A stretch of 64,000 bases of DNA from Gemmobacter sp964439015 (GCA_964439015.1 CAYTMV010000004.1:7527-71526), one strand, 5' to 3'; counted from the first letter of the stretch, positions 34,580 through 43,247 are shown. Made by a program: numbers and translations. The notes: generated by a model not told the origin, from the sequence alone.

Positions 34580-34608
34580 CGCCCTCTCCTTGGTTCCGCA
34601 CAGCTAGG

Positions 34609-35328
34609 TTAGGGCGCACCGGGCGGATCGTCACCCCCTGTTTCGAATTTATCTGCCGATTCAGATGCGGCTTTTTCGGCCATGTGACGCGCTTTCTCGG
34701 CCAGCAGGGCCCGGATCGCGCGGCGTTTCTCACCCCTTTCTGCGGCCTTTTTGGCCCGCAGTCTTTGATAGGCATGCACCGCAGGCAGGGTGATGTAATA
34801 GGCGATGGTCGAGGCGATGAGACCGGGGATGATCGACCCGACCGTATAGGGCCAGAAGATGTAGTCGAAGAACCCTTCCAGCTTGTCCCATTCGGCGCGA
34901 TGGTCCCCCCAGATCGCGCTGATATTCAGCCAGAGCTGGTGCCCGGCATCGGCAAAGGCGGCATAGACGGTGGCGAAATCCAGCGGCTGCTCGATCCCCA
35001 GGATCCAGTGGCCCAGCTCGATCGAACCCACAGCGATAAAGGGCGTGGTGATCGGATTGGACAGGAAGGTGAACAACATCGCCGCCAGGATATTGCCCCG
35101 CGTCAGCCAGGACAGCGCGGCGGCCGTCAGAAGTTGCAGACCGTAAAGCGGCGGAAAATTGACGAAGGTGCCGATGAAGACCCCACGGGCGATGCGGTGC
35201 GGCGGGTCAGGCAGGCGGCGCATGCGATGCAGCACATACTTGATCGCACGGCGAAAACCGCCGCGCGGATAGACATATTCGCGCGCCGTCTGCCACCAGC
35301 CGCGAGGATCGCGCCGCTTGAAGACCAC
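34609..35328 (-). CDS. DUF2062 domain-containing membrane protein
   Basis: Protein of 239 residues. The DUF2062 core has several hydrophobic helices (about 50-75, 80-100, 155-180) with GVFIGTFVNFPPLYGLQ and LFTFLSNPITTPFIAVGSIELG. The C-terminal 50 residues are basic/acidic and likely helical. GTG 35328 is chosen: GGAGGG stands 4 nt before and the codons further upstream would run into rsh. Function unknown; the gene commonly follows rsh in Rhodobacteraceae. Confidence 0.85.
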   Translation of the reverse strand: MVFKRRDPRGWWQTAREYVYPRGGFRRAIKYVLHRMRRLPDPPHRIARGVFIGTFVNFPPLYGLQLLTAAALSWLTRGNILAAMLFTFLSNPITTPFIAVGSIELGHWILGIEQPLDFATVYAAFADAGHQLWLNISAIWGDHRAEWDKLEGFFDYIFWPYTVGSIIPGLIASTIAYYITLPAVHAYQRLRAKKAAERGEKRRAIRALLAEKARHMAEKAASESADKFETGGDDPPGAP

Positions 35329-35365
35329 CTTCCCTCCGTGCCCATCTCGGGCTTCCGGCCGCCCG

Positions 35366-37483
35366 TCAGGGCTTCCTGCTCGGGTCCTGATGCCGCGTGA
35401 TCTGCGCCACGTCGGTTTCCGCCTCAAGGGCGGTCATGACCATGTGCAGATGTTCCAGATCACGCACATCCACGTCAATCATCAACCGGTAGAAATCCGG
35501 TTTTCTATCAACGAACTGCAGATCCGAGATATTGGCCTTCTGCTCGCCGATCAAGGTGCAGATCCGCCCCAGAACGCCAGCATCGTTTGAAATCGTCAAC
35601 TCAAGCGTCACGGCATTGACGGCCGGGTGACGCCCTTCTTGCCAGTGCAGATCAATCCAGCGTTCCGGCTGCGCGTCAAAATCTGCCAGCACCGGGCAAT
35701 CAATGGCATGGACCACTACGCCCTGCCCGCGATAAGCCAGCCCCACGATCCGCTCGCCCGGCACAGGCTGGCAGCAGGGCGCGCGGCGGAAGCTCTGATC
35801 TGCGGCCAGACCGACGACCGCGCGGCGCACGTCAATTTCGTCGGCGGTGTCCAGCTCCAGCTCGGGATAAAGGATCTCGATGACGCGACGGGCCGGCACC
35901 TCGGCACTGCCAAGACGCGCCAGCAGGTCGTCACCATCGGCCATGCCCATCATCTTTGCGGCCGTGCGCAGCGCCTTGTCCGTGGCCTTCTTGCCCACAT
36001 GCTCGAACGCGGCACGCGCCAACTCTTGCCCCAGCTTCACGAAACGGTCGCGATCCACCTCGCGCAGGCTGCGGCGAATGGCAGATTTTGCCCGCCCGGT
36101 GGTGACGATCTCGATCCAGCCGGCCTGCGGGCGCTGCCCTTCGGCGGTGATGATCTCGACCGACTGGCCATTCTTCAGCCGGGTCCAGAGCGGGACACGG
36201 ATGCCATCCACCTTGGCCGAAACGCAGGCATTGCCGATCCTGGTATGGATCGCATAGGCGAAGTCGATCGGCGTGGCGCCCCGCGGCAGCTGCACCACGT
36301 CGCCTTTGGGCGTGAAGCAGAACACCTGATCGGTATACATCTCGAGCTTCACGTTTTCGAGAAAGTCGTCGTGATCGGCCTCGCCCAGACGTTCGGTCAG
36401 TGTAGCGACCCACTTCTTGGGATCGACCGCAAACGGGTTCTGGACGCGCACACCCTCGCGATAGGACCAATGCGCAGCAACCCCGGATTCGGCCACTTCG
36501 TGCATCTGACGGGTGCGGATCTGCACCTCGACCCGCTTGCCGTCGCGGCCCGACACCGTGGTGTGGATCGAGCGGTAGCCATTGGTCTTGGGCGCGCTGA
36601 TGTAATCCTTGAAACGCCCCGGAACCAGCGTCCAACGCTGGTGGATGACCCCCAGCACGCGATAGCAATCGGCGACGTTCTGGGTGATGACCCGGAAACC
36701 GTAGATGTCCGACAGACGCGAGAAGGCCAGATCCTTCTCCTGCATCTTGCGCCAGATCGAGTAGGGTTTTTTCGCGCGGCCATAAACCGTGGCCTCGATC
36801 TGGGCCTTGTCCAGCTCGCTGCGCAGGTCAGCGGTGATCTTGTGGACCACATCGCCCGCCTCACGCTGCAGCGTGATGAAGCGGCGGATGATCGAGTTGC
36901 GGGCCTCGGGGTTCAACACCCGAAAGCTGAGATCCTCCAGCTCCTCGCGCATCCACTGCATGCCCATCCGGCCCGCCAGTGGCGCAAAGATCTCCATCGT
37001 CTCGCGCGCCTTCTGCGCCTGCTTTTCCGGGCGCATCGACTTGATCGTGCGCATGTTGTGCAGACGGTCGGCCAGCTTGACCAGAATCACCCGCAAATCC
37101 TTGCTCATCGCCATGAACAGCTTGCGGAAATTCTCGGCCTGCTTGCTTTCGGTCGAGGAAAGCTGAAGGTTTGTCAGCTTGGTCACGCCATCGACCAGTT
37201 CGGCGATCTCTTCGCCAAACAGTTCCGAGACTTCGGTATAGGTCGAGCGGGTATCTTCGATCGTGTCATGCAGCAGGGCCGTGACGATGGTGGCATCGTC
37301 AAGCCGCTGCTCGGTCAGGATCGCCGCCACCGCGACAGGATGCGTGAAATAGGGCTCGCCCGACTTGCGGGTCTGCCCTTCATGCATCTGCCTGCCATAG
37401 GCATAGGCCCGGCGCAGCAGGTCGGCGTTGGTGCGTGGGTTGTAGATGCGGACGAGTGAGATCAGGTCTTCGACGTCGATCAT
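35366..37483 (-). CDS. Bifunctional (p)ppGpp synthetase/hydrolase (RSH)
   Basis: RelA/SpoT homologue of 705 residues controlling the stringent response. The HD hydrolase domain holds YFTHPVAVAAIL and LLHDTIEDT (about 45-80) and KLADRLHNMRTI. The synthetase domain has GRAKKPYSIWRKMQEK and YRSIHTTVSGRDGKRVEVQIRT; TGS follows (FTPKGDVVQLPRGATPIDFAYA), and ACT occupies the C-terminus. Both catalytic halves look intact. rpoZ lies 28 nt upstream, the usual rpoZ-spoT pairing. Confidence 0.96.
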   Translation of the reverse strand: MIDVEDLISLVRIYNPRTNADLLRRAYAYGRQMHEGQTRKSGEPYFTHPVAVAAILTEQRLDDATIVTALLHDTIEDTRSTYTEVSELFGEEIAELVDGVTKLTNLQLSSTESKQAENFRKLFMAMSKDLRVILVKLADRLHNMRTIKSMRPEKQAQKARETMEIFAPLAGRMGMQWMREELEDLSFRVLNPEARNSIIRRFITLQREAGDVVHKITADLRSELDKAQIEATVYGRAKKPYSIWRKMQEKDLAFSRLSDIYGFRVITQNVADCYRVLGVIHQRWTLVPGRFKDYISAPKTNGYRSIHTTVSGRDGKRVEVQIRTRQMHEVAESGVAAHWSYREGVRVQNPFAVDPKKWVATLTERLGEADHDDFLENVKLEMYTDQVFCFTPKGDVVQLPRGATPIDFAYAIHTRIGNACVSAKVDGIRVPLWTRLKNGQSVEIITAEGQRPQAGWIEIVTTGRAKSAIRRSLREVDRDRFVKLGQELARAAFEHVGKKATDKALRTAAKMMGMADGDDLLARLGSAEVPARRVIEILYPELELDTADEIDVRRAVVGLAADQSFRRAPCCQPVPGERIVGLAYRGQGVVVHAIDCPVLADFDAQPERWIDLHWQEGRHPAVNAVTLELTISNDAGVLGRICTLIGEQKANISDLQFVDRKPDFYRLMIDVDVRDLEHLHMVMTALEAETDVAQITRHQDPSRKP

Positions 37484-37511
37484 TCTCGCCCTGCCTGGCC
37501 GTATTAACGAA

Positions 37512-37871
37512 TCACTTGTCGCCTTGCGCTTCCATCAGCGCGCGCAGCAACTTTTCTTCCGAGGTGTCATCAAACACCGGACGATCCACCGTATCGCCAT
37601 TACCCATCAGAAGCGCCATCTGGTCTTCTTCGGGCATGTCGACTTCGATCTGGCTCTGGTGGCTTTCGATCATCCGCTCGCGCAGCGGATCCACGGCCTG
37701 CGTTTCTTCCGCGATCTCGCGCAGCGCCACGACCGGGTTCTTGTCGTTGTCGCGGTCAACCGTCAGCGGCGAACCGGCAGCGATCTCACGGGCGCGATGG
37801 GCAGCCAGCATCACCAGCTCGAACCGGTTCGGAACCTTGTCGACGCAATCTTCGACCGTAACGCGAGCCAT
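37512..37871 (-). CDS. rpoZ: RNA polymerase omega subunit
   Basis: Omega of 119 residues. The conserved core is MARVTVEDCVDKVPNRFELVMLAAHRAREI-like (first 30 residues), continuing with LTVDRDNDKNPVVALREIAEET. An acidic C-terminal extension is typical of alphaproteobacteria. GGAAGGA lies upstream of ATG 37871, and a candidate sigma-70 promoter lies at 37910-37938. Omega also forms a ppGpp site on RNA polymerase, in keeping with the rsh gene downstream. Confidence 0.96.
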   Translation of the reverse strand: MARVTVEDCVDKVPNRFELVMLAAHRAREIAAGSPLTVDRDNDKNPVVALREIAEETQAVDPLRERMIESHQSQIEVDMPEEDQMALLMGNGDTVDRPVFDDTSEEKLLRALMEAQGDK

Positions 37872-37909
37872 GAAGAATCCTTCCTTGCGGAGTGCAGCCT
37901 GAGCGGGGC

Positions 37910-37938
37910 GGTATAAGCCCGATCAAGCCTCTTGACAA
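37910..37938 (-). promoter_or_regulatory. Candidate sigma-70 promoter of rpoZ-rsh
   Basis: On the minus strand TTGTCA (37938-37933) is followed after 17 nt by TATACC (37915-37910), about 40 nt upstream of the rpoZ ATG. The -35 box is close to TTGACA; the -10 box is a moderate match. Confidence 0.45.
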
Positions 37939-37960
37939 GCGCCTATCCGGTTCAAATCCG

Positions 37961-38542
37961 TCACACCCACGGCACGACCGCCGCCACATCTTCGGCAGGC
38001 AGGGCCTGTAGCATCTGGTCCACGCTTAGCCCCGAAAGCGGGTGGCGCCAATCGGGCGCAACATCTGCCAGAGGCACCAGCACAAAGGCCCGATCCTGCA
38101 GGCGTGGATGCGGCAGAATCAGCCGGTCGGGGGCCAGCTGTGCCTGATCCTGCGGCGGCAAGGACTGCCATTGCCGCTGGGTTCCGGGATCGGGCAGTAT
38201 GGTTTCGCCGATGGCAAGCAGGTCCAGATCCAGCACACGCCCGGCCCAACGCTGGCCGCGCACGCGACCAAAGGCAGCCTCGATCCGGTGCAAGGCGGCC
38301 AGCACCGCCTCTGGATCGACCAACGCATCCACTTCGACCAAAGCCGCGGCATTGGCGTAATCGGGACCGGTTCCGGCCGGGAAGGCCGGGGTGCGATAGA
38401 TTCGACTGACCGAAACGACCCTCATCCCTTCCGTAGTCAGCGAATCGAACGCCGCGCGCAGCACGGCATCAGGCCTATCATCCCCAAGCGGCAGGTTTCC
38501 GCCCAGCGCAACCAAGGCATGCGTTGATCTCGCCAATTTCAT
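37961..38542 (-). CDS. folK: 2-amino-4-hydroxy-6-hydroxymethyldihydropteridine diphosphokinase
   Basis: HPPK of 193 residues, the pyrophosphokinase step of folate synthesis. Opening THALVALGGNLPLGDDRP, RIYRTPAFPAG, NAAALVEVDA and the FGRVRGQRWAGRVLDLDLLAIG catalytic block with LILPHPRLQDRAFVLVPLADVAP. ATG 38542 has AAGGTAGG directly upstream. No folP or folB is next to it. Divergent from the NYN-domain gene. Confidence 0.95.
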   Translation of the reverse strand: MKLARSTHALVALGGNLPLGDDRPDAVLRAAFDSLTTEGMRVVSVSRIYRTPAFPAGTGPDYANAAALVEVDALVDPEAVLAALHRIEAAFGRVRGQRWAGRVLDLDLLAIGETILPDPGTQRQWQSLPPQDQAQLAPDRLILPHPRLQDRAFVLVPLADVAPDWRHPLSGLSVDQMLQALPAEDVAAVVPWV

Positions 38543-38688
38543 CCTACCTTCCCTGAAATGCACATCAAACATGTTGCGCTCGGGAATCGCCGCTTGGTAA
38601 ATTGCGCCACACAGTCGGATTTCCGCGACTTGGCACATGCCAGCAAGGGGGATTCGTCGAGAATCGCCCCGAAAAGGAACGAAAACAA

Positions 38689-39270
38689 ATGTTCTACAAG
38701 GACGAACGGCTTGCGCTGTTCATCGATGGGTCCAACCTTTATGCCGCCGCCAAGGCCCTTGGTTTCGACATAGATTACAAATTGTTGCGGAGCGAATTTC
38801 TGCGCCGCGGCAAGCTCTTGAGGGCCTTCTATTACACGGCTCTTCTGGAAAATGACGAGTATTCGCCAATCCGACCGTTGATCGACTGGCTGAATTACAA
38901 CGGCTTTACCATGAGGACCAAGGCCGCCAAGGAATACACGGACAGCCAGGGGCGCCGGAAGGTCAAGGGCAACATGGACATCGAGCTGACGGTCGATGCG
39001 ATGGAGCTTGCGCCGCGGGTTGACCATATCGTGCTGTTCTCCGGTGACGGCGATTTCCGTCCGCTGGTCGAAAGCCTGCAGCGGCAGGGCGTGCGGGTCT
39101 CGGTCGTCTCGACCATCCGCAGCCAGCCGCCGATGATTTCCGACGAGCTGCGCCGTCAGGCCGACAATTTCATCGAACTGGACGAATTGCGCGAAGTGAT
39201 CGGGCGCCCGCCGCGCGAGCCGCGCCCGATGCCCGAACGCAGCGAAGAAATCGAAGCCAGCGGCAACTGA
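38689..39270 (+). CDS. NYN domain protein (LabA/DUF88 family)
   Basis: Protein of 193 residues with a PIN-like NYN fold. Acidic residues in ALFIDGSNLYAAAKAL (Asp near 13), in GNMDIELTVDAMEL (middle) and in VLFSGDGDFRPLVESL (late) make the metal site of predicted RNases. The tail is rich in Pro/Arg/Glu. The target is not known; LabA-like proteins are conserved in Rhodobacterales. ATG 38689 has AAAAGGAAC about 10 nt upstream. Followed by a strong hairpin. Confidence 0.88.
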   Translation: MFYKDERLALFIDGSNLYAAAKALGFDIDYKLLRSEFLRRGKLLRAFYYTALLENDEYSPIRPLIDWLNYNGFTMRTKAAKEYTDSQGRRKVKGNMDIELTVDAMELAPRVDHIVLFSGDGDFRPLVESLQRQGVRVSVVSTIRSQPPMISDELRRQADNFIELDELREVIGRPPREPRPMPERSEEIEASGN

Positions 39271-39283
39271 ATACCAAAACGCT

Positions 39284-39316
39284 GGCGGCGCGGGGTTTAC
39301 GTGGCCCCGCGCCGCC
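39284..39316 (+). terminator. Strong hairpin after NYN gene
   Basis: Perfect 12-bp GC stem GGCGGCGCGGGG (39284-39295) / CCCCGCGCCGCC (39305-39316) with a 9-nt loop. No T tract follows, so it is a weak intrinsic terminator at best, or an RNA-stabilising hairpin. Confidence 0.45.
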
Positions 39317-39396
39317 GCGCGTCCCTGTCACCCGCGATGACTGGACGCGCTGCGCCACAAGCCTTAGGTCTGGCCCCCGAAAGACCGGAGACCGCA

Positions 39397-40350
39397 ATGA
39401 CCGACCTGCCCCCTCTGCATCTGTATCTTGCCGCGCCGCGTGGCTTTTGCGCGGGCGTGGATCGGGCGATCAAGATCGTCGAGATGGCGATCCAGAAATG
39501 GGGCGCGCCAGTCTATGTGCGCCACGAGATCGTCCATAACCGCTATGTCGTCGACGACCTACGCGCCAAGGGCGCGATCTTCGTCGAGGAACTGGACGAG
39601 GTGCCTGCCGACCGGCCGGTGATCTTTTCCGCCCATGGCGTGCCGAAATCGGTGCCCGCAGCGGCCGAGGCGCGGCATATGGTCTGGGTCGATGCCACCT
39701 GCCCTCTGGTCAGCAAAGTCCATATCGAGGCCGAACGGCATCACGAAAACGGGCTGCAGATGATCATGATCGGCCATGCCGGCCATCCCGAAACCATCGG
39801 CACCATGGGCCAGCTGCCCGAGGGTGAGGTGCTGCTGGTCGAAACCGTGGCCGATGTGGCCTCGGTTCAACCGCGCGACCCCGAGCGGCTGGCCTTCATC
39901 ACCCAGACCACATTGTCGGTCGACGATACGGTCGAAATCGTTGCGGCGCTGCGCGCGCGGTTTCCTGCGATCGTCGGGCCGCATAAGGAAGACATCTGCT
40001 ACGCCACCACCAACCGGCAGGCGGCGGTCAAGGCGATTGCGCCAAAGATTGATGCGCTGCTTGTGATCGGCTCCGCCAATTCCTCCAACTCGCGCCGCTT
40101 GGTCGAGGTGGGGCGGGCGGCTGGCTGCGCTTATGCCCAACTGGTGAACCGCGCCGCCGACATCGACTGGCGCGCGCTGGAGGGTATCCGGGCCGTCGGC
40201 ATCACGGCCGGCGCCAGCGCGCCCGAAGTGCTGGTGACTGAAGTGATCGACGCCTTCCGCACCCGCTTTGTCACCACGGTCGAGATGGTCGAGACCGCGA
40301 CCGAGGATGTAGAGTTCAAGGTGCCCCGCGTGTTGCGCGAAGCCAACTGA
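39397..40350 (+). CDS. ispH: 4-hydroxy-3-methylbut-2-enyl diphosphate reductase
   Basis: IspH/LytB of 317 residues, last step of the MEP isoprenoid pathway. Iron-sulfur cysteines are visible in APRGFCAGVDRA, WVDATCPLVSKVH and KEDICYATTNRQ; the active-site Glu/His lie in VRHEIVHNRYVV and MIGHAGHPETIGTMGQ. ATG 39397 is preceded by CCGGAG. rnhA follows after 55 nt. Confidence 0.97.
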   Translation: MTDLPPLHLYLAAPRGFCAGVDRAIKIVEMAIQKWGAPVYVRHEIVHNRYVVDDLRAKGAIFVEELDEVPADRPVIFSAHGVPKSVPAAAEARHMVWVDATCPLVSKVHIEAERHHENGLQMIMIGHAGHPETIGTMGQLPEGEVLLVETVADVASVQPRDPERLAFITQTTLSVDDTVEIVAALRARFPAIVGPHKEDICYATTNRQAAVKAIAPKIDALLVIGSANSSNSRRLVEVGRAAGCAYAQLVNRAADIDWRALEGIRAVGITAGASAPEVLVTEVIDAFRTRFVTTVEMVETATEDVEFKVPRVLREAN

Positions 40351-40356
40351 CAGCAG

Positions 40357-40400
40357 CGGGGGCTGTCTGCCCCCGCCCCCCCGAGGGTATTTGGATCAAG
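40357..40400 (+). repeat. Hairpin plus GGGTATTT element, copy A
   Basis: Hairpin CGGGGGC / GCCCCCG (40357-40363 and 40369-40375) followed by a C-run and CCGAGGGTATTTGGATCAAG up to the rnhA ribosome binding site. The same layout recurs in inverse orientation before queG (63018-63072). The hairpin may also end the ispH transcript. Confidence 0.55.
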
Positions 40401-40405
40401 GTGAT

Positions 40406-40870
40406 ATGCCGGAATTGTTTGCCTATACCGATGGCGCCTGCTCGGGCAATCCCGGACCTGGCGGCTGGGGGGTGCTGCTTTTGGCGCGCGAGGGGGCCGA
40501 GGTGGTGCGCGAGCGTACGCTGAACGGCGGTGAGGCCGATACGACCAACAACCGGATGGAGTTGCTGGCAGCGATCTCGGCGCTGGAGACCCTGGCCCGG
40601 CCGTCGCAGATCACGGTTGTGACTGACAGCGCCTATGTGAAGAACGGTGTGACTGGCTGGATCTTCGGATGGAAGAAGAACGGCTGGAAAACCGCTGACC
40701 GCAAGCCGGTGAAGAATGTCGATCTGTGGCAGCGGCTGGATGCGGCGCAGGCGCGGCATCAGGTGCGCTGGGAATGGATCAAGGGCCATGCCGGCCATCC
40801 CGAAAATGAACGCGCCGACGAATTGGCGCGTGCTGGCATGGCACCCTACAAGAAGAAGGGGGCCGCATGA
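40406..40870 (+). CDS. rnhA: Ribonuclease HI
   Basis: RNase HI of 154 residues that removes RNA from RNA-DNA hybrids. Catalytic carboxylates: Asp in AYTDGACSGNPGPGGWG (about 8), Glu in NNRMELLA (about 47), Asp in VVTDSAYV (about 69) and Asp in NERADELAR (about 136). ATG 40406 follows AAGGTGAT; an upstream ATG at 40391 is in the repeat element. The stop overlaps a tiny downstream open frame in ATGA fashion. Confidence 0.96.
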   Translation: MPELFAYTDGACSGNPGPGGWGVLLLAREGAEVVRERTLNGGEADTTNNRMELLAAISALETLARPSQITVVTDSAYVKNGVTGWIFGWKKNGWKTADRKPVKNVDLWQRLDAAQARHQVRWEWIKGHAGHPENERADELARAGMAPYKKKGAA

Positions 40871-40992
40871 CCGCTGTCGCGCCGCGCGATCGAGCGGCAG
40901 AGGCGGTCTTTGCCCGGACTGGGGGCTGGATGCCGGCCCTGCGACGCCGGATTTGGTGGGTGTGTTCTACGTCGCGCATTGATCTCAGCTGA
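40867..40992 (+). CDS. Possible 41-residue protein coupled to rnhA
   Basis: Open frame starting at the ATG in ATGA that ends rnhA; begins MTAVAPRDRAAEAVFARTGG, with a Trp/Arg-rich middle and no recognised family. The overlap is the only evidence for translation. It may be noise or the remnant of a longer gene, since the rest of this 190-nt gap is empty up to the TetR gene. Confidence 0.25.
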   Translation: MTAVAPRDRAAEAVFARTGGWMPALRRRIWWVCSTSRIDLS

Positions 40993-41059
40993 CCTTCCCG
41001 GCGCGCTGCGCCACGGCAATCCGGGCTTTCAAGCCCGACAAATACCGCTAAAAGGAGAT

Positions 41060-41590
41060 ATGGCCCGAAAGAAGATCATCCCTGACGCTGCCGTCTTTGC
41101 CGAAGTGATCAGCCTGCTGCATGAGGGCGGCGGCAAGGCGGTGTCTTTCGGCGCGGTCGGTCAGGCGGTGGGGCTGGCGCCCTCTACCCTGGTGCAACGT
41201 TTCGGCAGTTGCGAGGGGATGCAGCGTTCCGCGATCCTTGCCGCATGGGAAGGGCTGGAGGCCGCCACCGATCTGGCGCTGGCCGCAGCGCCCATGAACG
41301 CAAAGGGCGCACATGCGATCCTGAAGGCGCTGGGTCAGCCGACCGAGGATCAGGTTTGCCCCTGGGATCACCTTTTGCTGGCCAGCGATTTTCGCGATCC
41401 CGACGTGCGAGGCCGCGCCAAGGCCTGGCGTCGCAAGCTGGAGGCTGCGCTGGCCCGGCGGCTGGGCGGGGCAGATGCCGAAACCGCAGCCGCGCTGCTG
41501 TTTGCAGCGTGGCAGGGATCGCTTCTGTGGCAGGGCGCGGGCGGAAAGGGCTTCAAACTGAAGGATGCCCTGCGCGCGGTCAGCGTTTGA
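41060..41590 (+). CDS. TetR-like transcriptional regulator
   Basis: Protein of 176 residues with an N-terminal helix-turn-helix of TetR type: KAVSFGAVGQAVGLAPSTLVQRFGS (about 27-51). The rest is helical and Ala-rich, without a recognised ligand domain. ATG 41060 follows an excellent AAAGGAGAT. It probably represses its own or a neighbouring gene, but no partner is apparent: rnhA is upstream and the next gene converges with an 11-nt overlap. Confidence 0.75.
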   Translation: MARKKIIPDAAVFAEVISLLHEGGGKAVSFGAVGQAVGLAPSTLVQRFGSCEGMQRSAILAAWEGLEAATDLALAAAPMNAKGAHAILKALGQPTEDQVCPWDHLLLASDFRDPDVRGRAKAWRRKLEAALARRLGGADAETAAALLFAAWQGSLLWQGAGGKGFKLKDALRAVSV

Positions 41591-41819
41591 TATAACGCTG
41601 CCAAAGCCAGATCAGGCCGGCGGTCGCCGCCACGGCACCAATGGCGATCAGCACCGCACCGGACAGCATCATCAGCAACCGCAGCGCCAGCCATGCCAAG
41701 CCCGCACCCAAGGTGCCCAGGAGCACCGTGGTCGGCACATCCAGCGTGACGCGCATCAACCGCGTGCCAATGAAACCGGCGGCGGCACCTATGACCAGAA
41801 GCAGCAGGATCGGGGGCAT
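41580..41819 (-). CDS. Small hydrophobic membrane protein, function unknown
   Basis: Protein of 79 residues with hydrophobic segments at about 2-20, 30-45 and 48-70 and a basic tail (WQRYIKR). The opening GAAAGFIGTRLMR loosely recalls the GlsB/YeaQ family, but this is not secure. GGAGGGA lies 4 nt upstream of ATG 41819. Its 3' end overlaps the convergent TetR gene by 11 nt. It follows fmt in the minus-strand run after a 30-nt gap. Confidence 0.7.
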   Translation of the reverse strand: MPPILLLLVIGAAAGFIGTRLMRVTLDVPTTVLLGTLGAGLAWLALRLLMMLSGAVLIAIGAVAATAGLIWLWQRYIKR

Positions 41820-41849
41820 GACGGTCCCTCCTTTCCCGTGAATATGGGC

Positions 41850-42746
41850 TTAGTCCAGCCGCGCGGGAAGGGTGAAACCGCGCAGGAAATCATCAGGCAC
41901 CATCGGCCGCTTGCCCTCGCGCTGCGCCAGCGTGATCTCGACCGCGCCGCTGCCACAGGCGATGATCAGCCCGCCCAGCACCTGCCCCGGCTGACCCGAG
42001 CCATCGGCCAGACGGCTGCGCAGCAGCTTGACCCGCTCACCCGAAACCTCGCACCAGGCGCCGGGAAAGGGAGACAGCCCGCGGATCTGGCGATCGACCT
42101 CGGCCGCCGGGCGGCTCCAGTCAATGCGGGCCTCAGCCTTGTCGATCTTGGTGGCATAGGTCACGCCAGCCTCGGCCTGAGCCTCGGGGGTCAGAGACGG
42201 CAGACGATCCAGCGCGGTGACAATCATCTGCGCGCCCAGATCCGCCAGCCGGTCATGCAGATCAGCGGTGGTATCCTCGGGCCCGATCGGCAGCGACCCG
42301 CGCAGCAGGACCGGGCCGGTATCGAGGCCCGCCTCCATCTGCATGATGCAGACGCCGGTCTGGGCATCGCCGGCCATGATCGCGCGGTGGATCGGCGCGG
42401 CCCCGCGCCAGCGCGGCAGCAGCGAGGCGTGGATGTTCAGGCAACCAAAGCGCGGCGCATCCAGCACCGGCTGCGGCAGGATCAGACCATAGGCCACCAC
42501 CACCGCCACATCAGCGCCCAACGCCGCAAACTCGGCCTGCGCTTGCGGGTCGCGCAGACTGACCGGATGACGCACCGTCAGGCCCAGATCCAGCGCCGCC
42601 TGATGCACGGCGGTTGGCCGGTCCTGCTTGCCACGGCCCGCAGGGCGCGGCGGCTGGGTATAGACGCAGACCACCTCATGCCGGGCGGCCAGCGCGCGCA
42701 GTGCCGGTACCGAGAAATCCGGCGTCCCCATGAAGACGAGTTTCAC
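41850..42746 (-). CDS. fmt: Methionyl-tRNA formyltransferase
   Basis: Fmt of 298 residues that formylates initiator Met-tRNA. Motifs: LVFMGTPDFSVPALRAL at the start, the active site LNIHASLLPRWRGAAPIHRAI (Asn/His), DTGPVLLRG and the Asp in TTADLHDRLADLGA; the C-terminal OB fold has LSPFPGAWCEV. It overlaps the upstream deformylase-like gene by 4 nt. fmt-def coupling is common. Confidence 0.97.
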   Translation of the reverse strand: MKLVFMGTPDFSVPALRALAARHEVVCVYTQPPRPAGRGKQDRPTAVHQAALDLGLTVRHPVSLRDPQAQAEFAALGADVAVVVAYGLILPQPVLDAPRFGCLNIHASLLPRWRGAAPIHRAIMAGDAQTGVCIMQMEAGLDTGPVLLRGSLPIGPEDTTADLHDRLADLGAQMIVTALDRLPSLTPEAQAEAGVTYATKIDKAEARIDWSRPAAEVDRQIRGLSPFPGAWCEVSGERVKLLRSRLADGSGQPGQVLGGLIIACGSGAVEITLAQREGKRPMVPDDFLRGFTLPARLD

Positions 42747-43246
42747 CCGCGCCTCCGCAGCTTTTCGGCCTTGGCCAGCAGCATCTTGCGCTTCAGCGGC
42801 GAGAGGCGGTCAATATACAGCTTACCCTGAAGGTGATCGATCTGGTGTTGCACCGATGTCGCCCAGAGGTGGACGAAATCGCGCTCTTCCCACGCCCCCT
42901 CGGCGTTCAGAAACCGCACCGTCACCGCCCGCGGCCGCGCGATCACTGCCGAGACGCCCGGCAGGTTGGGGCTGGCTTCCTCATGCTCGCGCAGTTGGAC
43001 GGAGGCGTGCAGCACTTGCGGATTGGCCATCAGGATCGCCTGCCCGCGCGCCTCGGAGCAATCGACCACGGCCAGTTGCAGCATCACGCCGATCTGCGGG
43101 GCAGCAAGGCCGTAGCCCGGCATGGCATCCATCGTCGCGACCATGTCGGCCCAGATCGCGCGGATGTCGTCGGTGATCGCCTCGACCGGCGCGGCAGGGG
43201 TGGACAGGCGCTTGTCAGGCCACAAAAGCGTGGGGCGGGCGGGCAT
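42743..43246 (-). CDS. Peptide deformylase-like protein with altered active site
   Basis: Protein of 167 residues clearly of the PDF fold: motif 1 is GYGLAAPQIG. Motif 2, EEGCLS in active enzymes, reads EEASPNLPG (metal-ligand Cys replaced by Ser). Motif 3, HEIDH, reads HQIDH (catalytic Glu replaced by Gln, DNA CAC CAG ATC GAT CAC near 42835-42850). The two metal-binding His remain. So it may bind metal poorly and is probably not a deformylase. It lies between a normal def and fmt with 4-nt overlaps or less, hence in the same operon. Whether it has a regulatory role or another substrate is unknown. Confidence 0.85.
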   Translation of the reverse strand: MPARPTLLWPDKRLSTPAAPVEAITDDIRAIWADMVATMDAMPGYGLAAPQIGVMLQLAVVDCSEARGQAILMANPQVLHASVQLREHEEASPNLPGVSAVIARPRAVTVRFLNAEGAWEERDFVHLWATSVQHQIDHLQGKLYIDRLSPLKRKMLLAKAEKLRRRG

Positions 43247-43247
43247 C

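Noticed and set aside
37938..37951. GGTTCAAATCC, resembling a tRNA T-loop
   Set aside because: The flanks cannot form the 5-bp T-stem, and no acceptor, D or anticodon arms are found upstream; it lies in the rpoZ-folK gap.
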